This document shows positions 11,364 to 22,738 of a stretch of DNA of 64,000 nucleotides, in pieces. The position numbers were made by a program, and so were the translations under genes. The notes under the pieces were generated by a model, which saw only the letters and a list, made by a program, of their open reading frames with translations, searched no databases and was not told the origin of the DNA. Each line of letters starts with the position of its first letter. Positions within the stretch are counted from its first letter, which is position 1. Source of the stretch: Cylindrobasidium torrendii FP15055 ss-10 (Eukaryota > Basidiomycota > Agaricomycetes > Agaricales > Physalacriaceae); assembly GCA_000934385.1 (NCBI GenBank), contig KN880539.1, positions 16,695 to 80,694 of the forward strand. The letters run 5' to 3'.

Positions 11364-11756
11364 GTGCGACGCGTTGGACTCCCTAGCGTTGTTGTCTGCG
11401 TGTAACCAATGCTCGAAGTGATGGACTCAGCGTCCGAGAGGACGAGCATATGTGAACCACCATAGCCTTTTTAGGCATCCTCAGCCTGGATCGGACGGGC
11501 GCCGGGCATTGTCTATACCAGACTACGGCATAACCTCGTTGTAATTTGGCAGCTTCTGAGATCTCAGACGTCGGTAGTAGGATAGGACTTGTCCATATAC
11601 TGGTAAGTACTATGTTTGCAAACGCAATATGCATATCTGCACTCAAGCCCATGTAAATATGTGATATGAATTCCGCGGGAGAATAAAGTAGTGAGTGTTT
11701 CTATATATCTGTGTGTCTGTGTGTCTATGTATATACCATGTCCATCCATCCCTTGC
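11364..11756. other. Intergenic between convergent genes
   Basis: The first 45 bases match the 3' flank of paralogue D. The rest holds short GT-rich stretches (about 11695-11730) and no gene. Confidence 0.5.
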
Positions 11757-14700
11757 TCACGACGAGAACAAAGCACCAGGCGGAGCCCCACTCGGACTCT
11801 CACGCACAGTCCGAGTGCTTACCCTCCCATTCCCATCCACACTATCCCTCGACGCTGCATCCAACCCATCGACCAAACTCTCATGGCTCGTCCTCGGACG
11901 CATAGCAGCCATGCCATATTCGTGCATGGCGCGCTCCTCGTCTTGCTCGCGCAAGACCTGCTGGTGCAGTTCCAGCGCCTCCTGCCGGGCCTTGCGGTTC
12001 CGCTCGAGTGGGCTTTGGTTAACGAGATCGATGGGCACGTTCACGGCGCGGTCGATAGACACGGGCAGCCCACGGTGCCGGCCTCGGACCCTACATATAT
12101 CCTTGTCAGAATGTAGGAATGGGTCAGGGAAAGGGAAAAGAAATGTACATGATAATAATGACAACGAGCTTGGAGAGCGTCTTGAAAGAGCCCGAGAAGC
12201 TATAGTTGGCCTGTGTATTTCTCAGTGAATCTGGCCTGGTGTACAGAAGGGAAAACGCACGTCGGGAAGACCCAAGCTTAGCCCGATGCCGCCAAATGCC
12301 GACACAAGCTCGAAGAGGACGCGGAAGAGGTCGAACCACTTCTTGCTCTGATCCATAAGATTATGCCGCTCGATGATGGTGATGAGGAATATGGCGCAGA
12401 CGAGCCACCACAGGTCTATTCAATGCATGAGTTCAGACGCGTTACCAAGGAAGATATGTACTCACCAATAGACATTTGCTTGCGCAAGTGCCATCCGAGA
12501 TACTTTCCTACCCTCTGCCGAGGCTCGAACTTTTCGAGTTCATCAAGTGCCGGCTCTTCCTCGAGGTCCTCCTCTGGTGCTTCGTATATCCCCAGCGCCG
12601 GTTCTTCGTTTCTACATCAACAACCGCGATCAGCCTTTTAACCCGACCGCAAGGACGGACGGGACGCACACGTTTGTAGAACGGATACTCATCGCCACCT
12701 ACGCCGCATTCTCGTTAGCCTTTGAAGGAAGGAAGGAGGAGAAGACCCACAGGATAAACAGCGATATACATCATGACGATATACACAAACTGCAGCGCAG
12801 GCGCCGCGTCCGCGAGACCGTAAATCGAGAACCCCGATGCACGCGCAGAGAGGCCTTGGAAAATGGCGACGACGATTTTGTCCCCAGTGCGCAGGGCGTC
12901 GTATTGCGCCAGTCCAATATCTGCCAGTCGGTCAGTCAAATGCCTGAAGGTTAAGGGAAGGCGCACTGAGTATATCAAAGGCAACCCATTCGACGATACT
13001 GAGTCCACGGTTAGTGGTGGTGGTGAGAGAGAATGGATATAAGCTTGCCTTAAGGATACGAGCGCGACAACGAGGAACCATGTCTGATGGCTCGGGAAGC
13101 TGGTTCGCGTTAGTACAACCGACCCAGGAGATGCTCCAATAACGTACAGATAAAAGAAACACCTAGGATCAGGTCAGTATGCAAGCACACGGTCAACGCG
13201 TCGCCGCTTACCGTCTGGGATGGTGTAAGAGAAACTCGAACACCGGATAGAATGACCGGTTGTTCTGTGCGAGTTTTGAGCCAATCCATCTGTGTATATG
13301 TGAGAGTCGAGAACAAGGGTTGATATGCTAATGCGTACATGATGAGGCGCAAGCTATTAACGGTAGTATGTTAGCTATCCGTAGAGTTATCCAGGCAGAG
13401 GACGCACAAGATAGGCTGGAGAGATGGTTAGTATACTGCTTGTTGTAGCAAGATAAGCGACATACCAAAGCATGGTTCCCGGCGAGCATGACAAAGATGA
13501 GGGGGACTAAGTCTTCAGTATAGACGAGTGAGGAAAGAAAGGTAACATACAGATCATCAAGTACGCTCTCTGGAAAGGGACCATGCCACTGTCAGTGGTC
13601 ATCTCATTAGCATATCCTGACCGCTGGACCCCAGGATGACACATACGCATCGACCAAGCTTAATCCGCCACCAGTATACGCCGACATGGTCTGAAAGACC
13701 GAGTACCACGCCTTGTTGACGAGGCGGGGCTGGCTCTCAAACGTGTCGTCGTACTTGTGCGTCGTGGACAACCACGGCGCAAAGATGGTAAAGGTAATCA
13801 TCTGCGTCAAGACAAAGTACTAAATCCCGTCAATATGGATTCATGCATGGACTAGAGCACTCACCATGGGTACGAGGTAACTGAGCAAGCGCAGGGCCCT
13901 GTACTCTGCACCACCTAACGCCTCGAGCTGGTCGTCGGACAACGTTTCCGTATGAAAGTACGAGTTCCTGCCGATATCGAGATCAAAGTCGAGCCAGGAC
14001 GTTGCTTCGGCCTTGAGGACGACCGCGGAGGGCATGGTTAGCTTACGCTCAAGTTTCTTGTACAGCCCCGGCGCCGCAGACCGAAAAGCCTTTTTGGCGG
14101 ACTGGAGCGGACCTGCGGGGCGCGAGCCTGGGGCGCCGTCGGCCAGAGTGCGCGAAGACAAGATGGTGGCGGAGCGTGGGATGGGCAGGGTCCCGCGTCG
14201 GCGCATGGATGGCGTCATTGAGTGGCTGAGGTCGAACGCAACGCCTCGGTGTTCGGCGCCGGACGCCCGGGACTGCACAGGCGAGAGATTGATTGTTGCC
14301 GCCGCCGGTGAGCTCGTGAAGGTGTTCAAATCGGACATGGCAATGTCCGCGGCTGCCTTTTCTTTTTCCATGCGCAGGGTACCCATGGGTGTCGCTGACT
14401 CCACATCCACCCCCGGCGGCGTGCCCATCGAGCGCTCATTCGCGTACTTGCCGTCCATCGGGATAATGTCCCGCGGACGGAACGCAGCGATGGGCGACGA
14501 GATGGATTTGAGCAGTGTTTCACGGGTGGGAAAGATCTTGGTCACAGGCAGGTTTTCAAAGTGTTTGCGAAAGTAGCGTCTATTCTTGCTATCAGCTTGT
14601 GAACTACACTGAACAACGTTGAAAGACGCACTTGCGGACGAGGACCATGACCCAGGACACGGTTGTAATGTCTCCCTGCACATTCCAGGTCAAAAGACGT

Positions 14701-15021
14701 GCAGAGAGTTAGAATGAGACGCACCAGTATCATGAGAATGTATAATATGACCTGCTGCCACGCCGTCGTCGTGGATAGGTTTATGGTCGCCAGTCCGGTA
14801 ACCGTCATAGCAGAATAGCAAAGAAAGAGCGAGTCGACGTAGGAGATTTGGAATCTACCATTGCTGGCGTAGAAAATGCCGGATGCGATGAGAGGAATAA
14901 ACGTGAAAGCAGTAAGATGGACTCTGTAAAAGGTAAGTTCGACATTCTTGATGCCAGACCAAGCGCGCGCGAACACGCTTGGTTTTGCGTCCGCGGGAGT
15001 AGATTTCTCGATAGTGGCCAT
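11757..15021 (-). CDS. TRK1: TRK-type potassium transporter
   Basis: A plasma-membrane K+ uptake protein of the fungal TRK/HKT superfamily, made of four pore-like M1-P-M2 units. I can follow about 17 introns. The N-terminal unit shows FTFIPLIASGIFYASNGRF and a P-loop with SAMTVTGLATINL. A long hydrophilic loop (about 14580-13900 on the map, basic and Ser-rich) separates units 1 and 2, as in yeast Trk1. Later P-loops read SAYTGGGLSLVDAGMVPFQR, then AGNHALPIFLRLI, LFYLFPSHQTWFLVVALVSL, FQGLSARASGFSIYGL, and ELVSAFGGIGLSLGLP before NYSFSG. The tail has RGRHRGLPVSIDRAV, then a charged helix. Intron 12999-13048 has a GC donor (GCAAGC). The gene is bracketed by copies C and D of the small family. 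Confidence 0.9.
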
Positions 15022-15689
15022 ATTATGAAAGGATTAGAGGGAATGCATGTCGAATGGATGGTGGTGGGAAGAACAAAACAGATGGCAACGCGCCGCCAAC
15101 ATGCATATTGCGACGTTTTGCTTCCGTCGGTCCGATCAATATCAATATTGCTTCCGCACGCGTTTGCACGTGAAAGCTTAAATCGGCAGAAGGACACCTT
15201 GTTTTATGTAATGCTGGGCTACAGAAAACCATCCCGATTCCTGGCGACCAGCTCGACCAGCTTGCGACGGTTGGAAATTGACGCTTTAACCGCCAAGGAC
15301 TTGCAAACCCGTGCAATCCGGGGTTTTCATATTGTTCTCCGAGGCATCATTGAGTCAGCGGCGTTGTTGCACTACCGATGTATGTTACTTATGCCGTAGA
15401 GTCTGGTATAGAGCGCAATTCCCGGCGCCCGTTAACGTTAGATCCAGAGCGCTGAATGGTAGCCTAAAGGAGCGGTTCACATTTGCTCAACCTCAAGCTT
15501 TGCGATTATCCTTCGAGCAGGCGCTAGGCTACTAAAGGGTACGGAGCAGGCAACTATGTAGACCCCCAGCCATCCTAAGGCTAAAGCTAAAGCTACTATC
15601 ATACTCCGAGACACTCTACTTACACGCAGAGAGCAACGCTGGAAAGTCCAACCCGTCGCACTTATTTAAGCTTTGGCTCCGTAAATCTC
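15022..15689. other. Intergenic: TRK upstream region and D downstream region
   Basis: No coding region is supported. The stretch next to D matches the 3' flank of C. The rest should hold the TRK promoter, but no clear TATA box is visible. Confidence 0.45.
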
Positions 15690-16316
15690 TCAGAGACCGA
15701 ACGGGTAGGCCGCTTCCCGTATCCCATAGTAAAAAGACTGCTCGAAAAAATGTTTCAGCGTGCGGCACGTAGCACGCACATAAGCAGAAAGTACGTACCG
15801 CCTCTGGGTGACGCTTAGGATCAATATGCTTCACACAAGTAAACCTTAGTTTCGTTGTATCCAGCTGTTTGCCCTTGGACGCAACGAGATCCACGAATTC
15901 CTGCAGTCTGTTCTGATCCTGCTCGTTCGGCGTGCAGAGCGCAAGGTCAGACAGCTGGTCCTCGCCTTCAATGATGGCTACAGGCGCGCGCGAAGGGAAG
16001 AAAACAGTAACCAGCGAAATCTTGCTTTCGATGAATTCCAAGTCCGGCCAATTCTTGGCTGACCATCATCATGAGAAAAGGCTAAGACTGAAGCATGGAC
16101 TCGGAGGCGAGACGCACTGATGATTTCTGGAGCACGCTGGTACTCATGGTCGCCTAGATGGTTGCGCCAAAAACGATATGTGGTCAACAGCTGGAGCGGG
16201 AAGTTGTGGAATTTATGAGTGGGGTAGAATTGCTGCAGGAAGTCTTGCAGGTCGGGGCCGCTCATTTCGTAGCCACTGCAAATGACCATGGGATTGTACG
16301 ATGAGGTCTGACGCAT
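15690..16316 (-). CDS. Paralogue D of the five-copy family, C-terminus cut short
   Basis: The same three-exon gene on the minus strand, beginning MRQTSSYNPMVICSGYEMSG. Exons 1 and 2 are intact and closest to copy C. In exon 3 the frame reads SFYYGIREAAYPFGL and then hits TGA. Compared with C, the 15 bases coding the PKKTL segment are missing and the next codon is changed to a stop. The remaining nucleotides still match the EIYG-KA end of the family. The product therefore lacks the last 8-13 residues. Either this tail is dispensable or D is in early decay. It is head to head with E. Confidence 0.65.
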
Positions 16317-16594
16317 TCTGTCTTGATAGTGGGCTGTCGTGGTGGTCGAATCATGAGAGAGGAAGTCGGATCGGATCGCCAGTGATCACGCCACTCGAAT
16401 CTTGAGAACTGTCTACTTTGTGCAAGCTCGCACTCCGCTATACTGCTCTTTTGTGGCTTTAAACTACAATACAACCGTATTATGACAGGAATTGGGATGC
16501 GAACGCCTTATAGTAGTGGTACTTTATTGCATGGCACTCTCCGGCGATCAGACACTGCACTTAGCAATTAACCACCACTACATCTTCACCCAGA
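16317..16594. promoter_or_regulatory. Divergent promoter region of paralogues D and E
   Basis: Read on the minus strand, this repeats the A-B intergenic region in order: CGCCGGAGAGTGCCATG, AAAGTACCACTACTATA, TTCGCATC, then TTCTCAAGATTCGAGTGGCG with TGATCAC, and ACCACGACAGCCCACTATC just before the ATG of D. The E side thus corresponds to A, and the D side to B. Confidence 0.65.
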
Positions 16595-17277
16595 ATGCGT
16601 CAACCCTCCTCGTACAATCCCATGGTCATGCTCAGTGGCTACGAAATGAGCGGCTCAGACCTGCAAGACTTCCTAGAGCAATTTTACCCCGACCATGAAT
16701 TCCACGATGTGCCGCTCCAGCTGTTGTCGACATATCGTTTTTGGCGTAATCATCTGCGTGACCACGAGTATCAACGCGCTCCAGAAATCATTCGTGCGTC
16801 TTCAAGTTGTTACATACTTTATGCTTTGCCTTGATCTGTGTTCTTATGCATGTGGTTGTGGTAGCCAAGGACTGGCCGCGCCTCGAGTTTCTCAGAAGCA
16901 AGATCCCATACGTGACTGTTTTCTTCCCTTTGCGCGCGCCTGTAGCCATCATTGAAGGCGAAGACCAGCTGTCTGACCCCCTTCTCTGCACGCCTGACGA
17001 GCGGGACCAGCTTAGTCTGCAGAAGTTCGCGGATCTCGTCGCCTCCAGAGGCAAACAGCTGGATACAACGAAATTGAGGTTCACTTGTGTGAAGCATATT
17101 GATCCTAAACGACATCCTGACGCGGTACGTTTTTTTACGAGAATGAACAGTGCTGGCTGCACGCTGATAAATGTGTGCGAGCAGGATTTGTACTATGGAA
17201 CACGGGAAGCGGCCTACCCAAATGGTCTATCTAAGAAGACTCTAAAAGAGATTTACGGAGACGAAGAGGAGGACTAA
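16595..17277 (+). CDS. Paralogue E of the five-copy family
   Basis: A three-exon gene; the last exon starts DLYYGTREAAYPNGLSKK and ends with an acidic YGDEEED. It begins MRQPSSYNPMVMLSGYEMSG and carries DLQDFLEQFYPDHEFHDVP and YRFWRNHLRDHEYQRAPEII in exon 1. Exon 2 reads RSKIPYVTVFFPLRAPVAII, then GEDQLSDPLLCTPDERDQ. Exon 3 (DLYYG) is nearest copy A and exon 1 is nearest C and D, so the exons have mixed affinity. The product is soluble and charged, with no targeting signal. Function unknown. Confidence 0.75.
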
Positions 17278-17523
17278 GTACGAGGTTGTTTCTGACCCCA
17301 CTGGGTCCAGCAAGTCCGCACTACAGTTATTCAACATGCGACTTCGGACTGCCACTGAGCGAGTTACTCCATGCCCTCCTGTACATATGTACACCTCAGT
17401 CATGAATGAAGCAGGAAAAAGGCATACGCCATTGGATGAAGGATTCGAAAGCATAATAATACAGAGCAATCTACAAATGATACATGCGATAACAAAGAGA
17501 GGGCGGCAAGCCTTAGCCAATAC

Positions 17524-19197
17524 CTAATCCACATCCATAGACTCCAAGTCGATCCCCAATAGCTCTACACGACGATACAGCGCCTCCTTCGCACTCCCCT
17601 CTGGCGTGATATTCGCAAGACTGAGAAGCGCCTCAGCCATAGCAATCTCCTCGACACCCGACTTCTCGAAGAAACCTATAGCCTTCTCCAAGCTCGTCCT
17701 CGCCTGCCTAGCCATGGCTGTCTCCAACACCGTCGAGTCGCCCTCCTCCATCTGGTTCTCTATATGTTCCGCATGCACCGAACCAGCAATGAGCCAGCAC
17801 TCTGCCCGGGAACGGTTGATGGTGCCACGCCAGTGTTCCCCATCCGCGCCCTCCATTTTCATCTGGTTGAGCACCGAGTCCGCCCAAAGCGCCCAAAACA
17901 CCTGCTCCGTCGGGCTGCGCATCTTCTGAGCTAATGCTAGCACCTCAGATGCGATATTGAACAGCTCATTTGCACGACTGAAGGGCTGCGCGAGCGTCGA
18001 TGTTGCACCGGGAGAAAACTGCGGCATGTGGAATATCCCACGGGAGAATTGGTCCATCGCCAAAACCATAATGTCGTTCGACGACGCGCTGGCGAGTGTC
18101 ATGCGCCGTGTGAGAGGCGGCCGGCGCAGCGCAATAGCAGCGAAGGGGGATTCCGAGGGCCAGTTGGGCTCGTCGAGGGTGAAGATGGCGGAACAGTCCT
18201 CACCGGAGCCTTGCGAAACATTGGCGTCGGCGATGGCGACCAGTGTGCGCCCCCAGATGATGGCCATGCGCCAGTCTTCGGGTGCATCGCAGCCAGTGCC
18301 GTAGACACGGCTAGGCAAGTTTTCCCCGGTCTCAAAGACGTCCAGGGCGCCGAGCCAGTAGGGTATAGGTGTCGCTGGTTCCCCGGGGAGCGCTAGTGTC
18401 GCGTCCTTGTCGATGAGGTTGCCGAACATGAAAAGGGCGGTGCCTAGGATGGAATGGAATGCGGTAGGCAGTTCGATACAGGTGCTGGGAAAGACAGGTC
18501 AGCGGATGCGCCGGCTAGACGGGAATGCGACGCACCATTTGGGCCTGTGCGCCCCCTCCCAGTCGTACAAATCGTGTGGAACTTCGTCGTGCCGTTGTCC
18601 GATGAAAAGCACCGATGGATCTTGATAGAGGTTGAGAAAACTGTGGCATTCGTGGACGACGCCTCTGATGTATGGCAACGCCTCGAGCGCGCTGTGGTTC
18701 TCGTATTGCTCTGCCGCCTTGGCGAACAGATCTTTGAGGTCGAACCAGTCCTCGAGGTCGCACACAGTTTTCGTCTCTGTTTCTGCGCCTGCAAACGCCA
18801 CACTGGTGGTATCCATGATCCGCCGCCGCCGTGTCCAGCCGTGCTGGGGCTGTGGTATTTGGTGGACGTGGTCTAGGGCGCAGAGCTGGCGCTGTGCGAA
18901 AGTCCACTGGATCACGTCGTCTGAATCGGACAAGCTGCTGTTGCTCGCTGAGGATGCGTTTGATGGCCGCCGACGTCGGCGCTTTGGGGCGCGAGAGGGA
19001 GATTCGTACGAGGAGACGCTCGCAAAGTCGTCCGAGCCGTCGTGATCGTGGTCGGTGTCGGAGGACTGGGGGGTCTTCGCTTTGCCGGAGTTTCGTGCCG
19101 AAGCGGAATTATGGCTGGCCCTCGCGTGCCATAGCCCCTTTGGCCCCGAACGTCTGCTGGGCGCCGTTTTCGACGACGAGGAGAGTGAAATAGTCAT
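17524..19197 (-). CDS. TPR-like nuclear protein, probably Nro1/ETT1 family
   Basis: The model starts at the ATG at 19197 (AACATGAC context) and has one clear intron at 18485-18535. The N-terminal 130 residues are low in complexity, Ser-rich and basic, with a likely nuclear signal RAPKRRRRRP. The rest is a helical-repeat domain. It contains DLEDWFDLKDLFAKAAEQYE, then EALPYIRGVVHECHSFLNLY, then TAFHSILGTALFMFGNLID. It ends with repeated Ala/Leu helices (LEKAIGFFEKSGVEEIAMAE, then ALLSLANITPEG). The 'YRGvvHECd..L' block followed by a 'H.iyg.AL..lg' block is the pattern I associate with Nro1/ETT1. These proteins bind prolyl-hydroxylase-type regulators and affect translation termination. The family call rests on that pattern only; a generic TPR protein is the alternative. 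Confidence 0.6.
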
Positions 19198-21310
19198 GTT
19201 CGCTGTGTTGGAGGGGGAGAAGTAACAGAATCCCCCCCTCCAACAGAGCACAGTACCTTATACCGCCCATGATGGTCCAGCGAACAGTCTGGATTGCCAG
19301 TCTGGATTCAGTTCAGCGATTACCCCGATCACTGGTTACTCCATCAGCTCTGGCCCGCCTCCTTGTCAGTATTTTCTAGCCCATTTTGAGTGTCGACATC
19401 CGGCAAATAGCCTCACCGGCGCTGTCCACCCGTCAGCGCACTCAAAATACGCGCAAGGGTCCCAGAAAGCGCATCAGCGCATCCCCAGTGCGCTCATAAT
19501 CACACTGCAATCGCCACTTCCAGACCAGCCTGTTGGAAATTATCCAATGGCGGCCATATCGGAAATACAGTATCATTGGCTGTTGCCGTTGCCTGGCCGC
19601 GCCTCGACCAAGCCTTTCAGCCAATTACATCCTTCGCCCGCCTCTCCGCGTCGGGACGTCATGTATCCTACTCTGACATGCCAGTGGCCACTAAGATGCC
19701 CCCAGCGAGCGTAATCAACGTCGACAATGCAACGAAAAACGCAAGACCTGCAAGTGGCCGCATTTCCCGTGCTAGACAAGTCCAGACGCCTCTTTTTCCC
19801 TCGGAGTGCAGAAATCAGCGCGTTCAAATTCATAACACCCTATGGTAGTGGAACTGAACAGTATGGGGTGCAGCCTATCGTATATCTGTATTGGTGAGTC
19901 ACAGAGTCACCAGTACAACTGATTTCTGGCCGCACAAGAACAACGCTTGATGCTAATACTACCAGTTGCTCATCTCGCTCCCACTAAGATCCCTGCTCGA
20001 GTGAAATACTCTCTTAAGCTGCTCTTAGGAACGACAAAGGCTCTCGTGCTTTGCGGGGATTGATATTGAGTGCCTCTCCTCGTGTAGTCTCCTCGTTTTC
20101 TCCCACAAGGCAACAAGGACCTATGAATTGGTCCAGTGCATACTGCAACCTCACTTTCTGTGTCTTATCGAAGCAATGAGGTCACTCGGTCTCGACTATG
20201 ATGTCCTTGCTGAGCGTAAGTACGACTTCGAGATCAGCACAGTGGGATACTCAAAAATGTCCGCTACCAATGAAATTTGCTTCGACAGAGTGAGAAGTAA
20301 GCCCACGCAGGCGTAGACTTGTCTGGACTATTTCCTCACGCTCAGGCTACCCAGAAATTCAAAATATGAGGTATAACCTGCATATCATCGAAGTAAATGG
20401 AAGGAACCCGCAGTCATCGTACTTGCTATCACCAAGATGTGTACTCGCTTTCTCACCCATAAGATTCAGAATCCCTTGATCTAGAAAGCGAGGATATCCC
20501 TCTACGCGCCAGCGTTGTTAGCCTTCGACTGTAGATCATTGACAAGTAGCAAGTAAACCGGCGGGACACACATTGCAGTACAACGGCCATAATGAAGCCG
20601 TGCATTAACCAGCGTAGCGGAAGAACTTCTAACAATTCAAACCGGAACCTCTTCCATAATTGAGGAAGACGGAGTGGGATATGGACACGGCCCGACCTCG
20701 TCTGGACTGCTAGCTAAATCTCGGGAATAGAGATGAGCTGGTGATAGTGTTGGACCACATGGGAAACATGGAATCGGGCGGACAGAGGTTCTTCTTACAT
20801 AAGGCAATATCTGGGTGCTCTAAGCTTTTAAAGAACAATGGCGCTGAGATCCATCACGTGAGGAACGTGTTGGGGCCTTGATGCAGATGCCTCTGACGGC
20901 GCAAGATGTCTGTAAAAGACATACCAGAGGATGGAACGTGTGAGTAAGAGCATTCGTAATCTTGTTTATTTGGGGTCCTCCAAGTATTTAGGCAGTAGAC
21001 CCCTGGCGGCGCGCGCGAATGCCATCTCCTGATGGCGCATCACAGTCGGCGATCGACGTGCGTCCATAATAACCCCACGTGCGGCACACACTTCGGCATT
21101 CTCGACGGCGACATGCTTCGGCTGAGGACGACCCTGATATTGTCGGAATTCTCCATGGATATTTCCTCCCACTTTCGCATATATTGGCGCTTGGAGCTGT
21201 CGTGATGATCATCAGGCAGATTCTTACGCATCATCAGTGCGAGTTGGCGCACAGGCTGCCTCCGACCACCACGACCGCGACCGCTCCTAGGACGAGCTCG
21301 CACGCGAACT
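19198..21310. other. Gene-poor gap of 2.1 kb
   Basis: No multi-exon gene is supported. The minus strand holds a 31-codon ATG frame at 19668-19763 coding one hydrophobic helix (see findings). Other frames (19576-19848 plus, 20128-20316 plus) have no recognisable content. The last few hundred bases should hold the promoter of the glycosyltransferase at 21311. Confidence 0.35.
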
Positions 21311-22738
21311 ATGCAAGTTCACCGCCGGCTCACCTTCATCATCTTCGTCGTCACCGCCACCATATTTACTATCTACCGCGCGTCCAAAAATTTCGCCGCC
21401 CCAGCCTTGGTTTCGGACTTGGACTTGGACGACAGTGCGAGTGAACTTGTTCCTCCTGTTCCTGACGAAGAACATCCTGTAAAGTCGGAGAGAAGAGGTC
21501 CCACTTGGACAGCAATACGCGAGTATGAAGCGCGTCTGCCGCAGCATCGGGACGCGGCCTCAACGTCTGCGCGCTATGTGCGTTTCTCGGTGCAGTCACA
21601 ACGTATAGGCTGGAACAACTTCCTTTCCGAATTGTGCGTCGCAGTCTACCTTGCCAATTGCATCCTAACTCGAAGTAGGTTGATGAACGCATATTTGGCC
21701 TATACATCAGGGAGAGGGTATGTGTTCCCACCATACAAGTGGGATGTCACACATACACCGTGGAAGGAGGAAGAGGTGGACGACTGGCCACCGCGTACGC
21801 CATTGAATGCTTTGGCATCTGGCCCCGTCGTTGGAGGTCCTTGGGAGGCTGGAGACAAGACTCCTCGCGCAATCACATCCGAGTGGTTCGACACTATCTG
21901 TCCCTACAGCGAAACCGTGCGCCTGGAGTCTGAACCTCTCAAAAAGGGCAGAAGCTGGACCGACGGCGTAGACATGTTCAACGCCTATGTCAAGATTCTG
22001 CGCGACGAACCTGCACGATGTGTGGATATCGTCATGTCCGAGGACGATGGCACTCCACAGCTGTTCGACATGTACCTCTTCGGCGAGACGCGGCTCCTCA
22101 GCCTGTGGGACGAATATCGCAAATCCCCCGTTAGCCGCCTGCATGGACCGTCCTATCTCGTCCAAAGCGTCCTTCTCCACAACCAGTACCTCTTCGAGCC
22201 GCGCTACGGCGGCGCCTCCCCATACACGCGCCAGCTCGCCATCCATCTCAGGCGCGGCGACTACAGCGATGCCTGCTACCACTACGCCAAATACCAGTCG
22301 AATTTCAACGGCTGGAACCAGCTTGAGTTCCTCCCGGACCGCTTCACGCCTCCCACCGACGAGAAAGCACGGAATGAGCTTTACCTGCATCGCTGCGCAC
22401 CCTCCATGTCCGAGATCCTCGAGAAAATCAGGTCGTCGCACGCAGCCTGGACAGGCACAGACCGCATCGACACGATATTCCTCATGACGAACGAGAAAGG
22501 GCCTTGGCTAGAGGAGTTGAAGGAGAAATTGTACGCCGCGGGATGGACGAACATCATCTCGAGTAGGGACTTGACGTTTGGGAATGTCGAGGAGCAGGAG
22601 ATTGCTATGGCCGTGGATATGGAGATCGCACGACACTCTGGTATCTTCATCGGGAACGGCTGGTCCTCGTTTAGTAGCAACATTGTACGGAGCCGTCTCA
22701 TTGACGGTCATGAACCGAATAGTATACATTTCTTCTAG
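21311..22738 (+). CDS. O-fucosyltransferase-like glycosyltransferase, type II membrane protein
   Basis: A predicted Golgi enzyme: a short cytosolic tail, one membrane anchor (LTFIIFVVTATIFTIYRA, about residues 7-24), a stem, then a catalytic domain. The domain shows the donor-binding loop LAIHLRRGDYSDACYH, typical of GDP-fucose-dependent O-fucosyltransferase folds, then DTIFLMTNEKGPWLEELKEK and FIGNGWSSFSSNIVR near the C-terminus. The reading frame is open throughout, but 21634-21678 is almost certainly a 45-nt intron (GTGCGT...CCTAAC...GTAG). It lies exactly where the paralogue at 59311 has its intron. Removing it restores FLSEL-LMNAYLA, as in the paralogue. The substrate is unknown. Confidence 0.78.
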   Translation: MQVHRRLTFIIFVVTATIFTIYRASKNFAAPALVSDLDLDDSASELVPPVPDEEHPVKSERRGPTWTAIREYEARLPQHRDAASTSARYVRFSVQSQRIGWNNFLSELCVAVYLANCILTRSRLMNAYLAYTSGRGYVFPPYKWDVTHTPWKEEEVDDWPPRTPLNALASGPVVGGPWEAGDKTPRAITSEWFDTICPYSETVRLESEPLKKGRSWTDGVDMFNAYVKILRDEPARCVDIVMSEDDGTPQLFDMYLFGETRLLSLWDEYRKSPVSRLHGPSYLVQSVLLHNQYLFEPRYGGASPYTRQLAIHLRRGDYSDACYHYAKYQSNFNGWNQLEFLPDRFTPPTDEKARNELYLHRCAPSMSEILEKIRSSHAAWTGTDRIDTIFLMTNEKGPWLEELKEKLYAAGWTNIISSRDLTFGNVEEQEIAMAVDMEIARHSGIFIGNGWSSFSSNIVRSRLIDGHEPNSIHFF

